Source of the DNA: Bacteroidota bacterium
GTDB taxonomy: Bacteria; Bacteroidota; Bacteroidia; Palsa-948
NCBI GenBank assembly: GCA_004297845.1
Contig: SCSP01000045.1
Span: forward strand, 1-37,341
DNA length: 37,341 bases
Direction of reading: 5' to 3'
The notes beneath the pieces were generated by a model that was not told where the DNA came from, did no database searches, and saw only the letters and a program-made list of their open reading frames with translations. Both the position numbers and the translations under genes were made by a program. Shown piece by piece: positions 37,229 through 37,341 of the stretch. Numbering within the stretch: position 1 is the stretch's first letter; the number at the start of each line of letters is the position of its first letter.

Positions 37229-37301
37229 TTCAACCAAATTATTTTTTAAATTGTATATATTAACCGTCTCATAATAGTATAGACATAATTAAAATTATTT
37301 G

Positions 37302-37309
37302 TATTTTTG
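37302..37309 (+). promoter_or_regulatory. -7 box (TATTTTTG) five bases before a start codon
   Basis: An exact TAnnTTTG match. CGTTC separates it from the ATG at 37315, the same five-base spacing as for GAPDH and the small basic protein. Confidence 0.45.
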
Positions 37310-37314
37310 CGTTC

Positions 37315-37341
37315 ATGAAAAAACATGACGCATGTAAACTT
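37315..37341 (+). CDS. Start of a gene cut by the window edge
   Basis: Nine codons (MKKHDACKL) run open to the end of the window behind a good -7 box. Too short to identify. It is called only because promoter and ATG are placed as at other genes in this window. Confidence 0.35.

Overview
This window comes from a member of the Bacteroidota. The evidence is two exported proteins with C-terminal sorting domains of the type A kind and one of the type B (gliding-associated) kind, both hallmarks of the type IX secretion system. Promoter -7 boxes match TAnnTTTG, and housekeeping genes have Bacteroidota-style neighbours (pdhA next to pdhC without pdhB; alaS next to an M23 peptidase and a MerR regulator). 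I cannot place it reliably below phylum level.

Layout. 1-1489 is a mobile/accessory strip: a MITE-like segment rich in palindromes (about 31-304), a small XRE regulator, an 82-bp element with perfect terminal inverted repeats and an 8-bp target duplication (709-790), and a PIN-type toxin-antitoxin pair on the minus strand. 1490-9337 is a surface-protein cluster on the plus strand: a seven-repeat beta-propeller protein, an Asp-box (sialidase-like) protein, a small exported protein, and a 1027-residue propeller/SprB-repeat protein. 9352-23762 is mostly core metabolism and envelope: acyl-CoA dehydrogenase, AnmK, an M1 peptidase lipoprotein, AlaS, M23 peptidase, MerR regulator, heptose epimerase HldD, a Rieske-like lipoprotein, a TlpA-like thioredoxin lipoprotein and GatB. 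23858-29714 reads as one unit: a long M1 peptidase with a possible outer-membrane C-terminal half, an LpxH-like phosphoesterase and a TMTC-like membrane glycosyltransferase with TPRs. 29711-36690 holds GAPDH, pyruvate dehydrogenase E1-alpha and E2, a small membrane protein, a leucine-rich-repeat exported protein and DnaB. The window ends with a YD-repeat remnant and the first codons of another gene.

The most striking signal is not a gene. Several families of short, mostly palindromic interspersed repeats have entered protein-coding sequence in frame. The main family (CCCTCTCC..AAAGGGGAGAGG type) contributes about 18-27 residues each to AlaS, GatB (twice), the LpxH-like enzyme and PdhC, and builds the signal-peptide core of the first propeller protein. 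In all six places the palindrome centre is read in the same codon phase, giving a shared peptide pattern (hydrophobic-x-P-x-G-x-x-G). Subtracting the inserts returns AlaS and GatB to normal family lengths. Other repeat families sit in the signal peptides of two more exported proteins and in GAPDH, AnmK and PdhC. This resembles the Rickettsia palindromic elements, but in a Bacteroidota genome.

No rRNA, tRNA, CRISPR array or complete insertion sequence was recognised.
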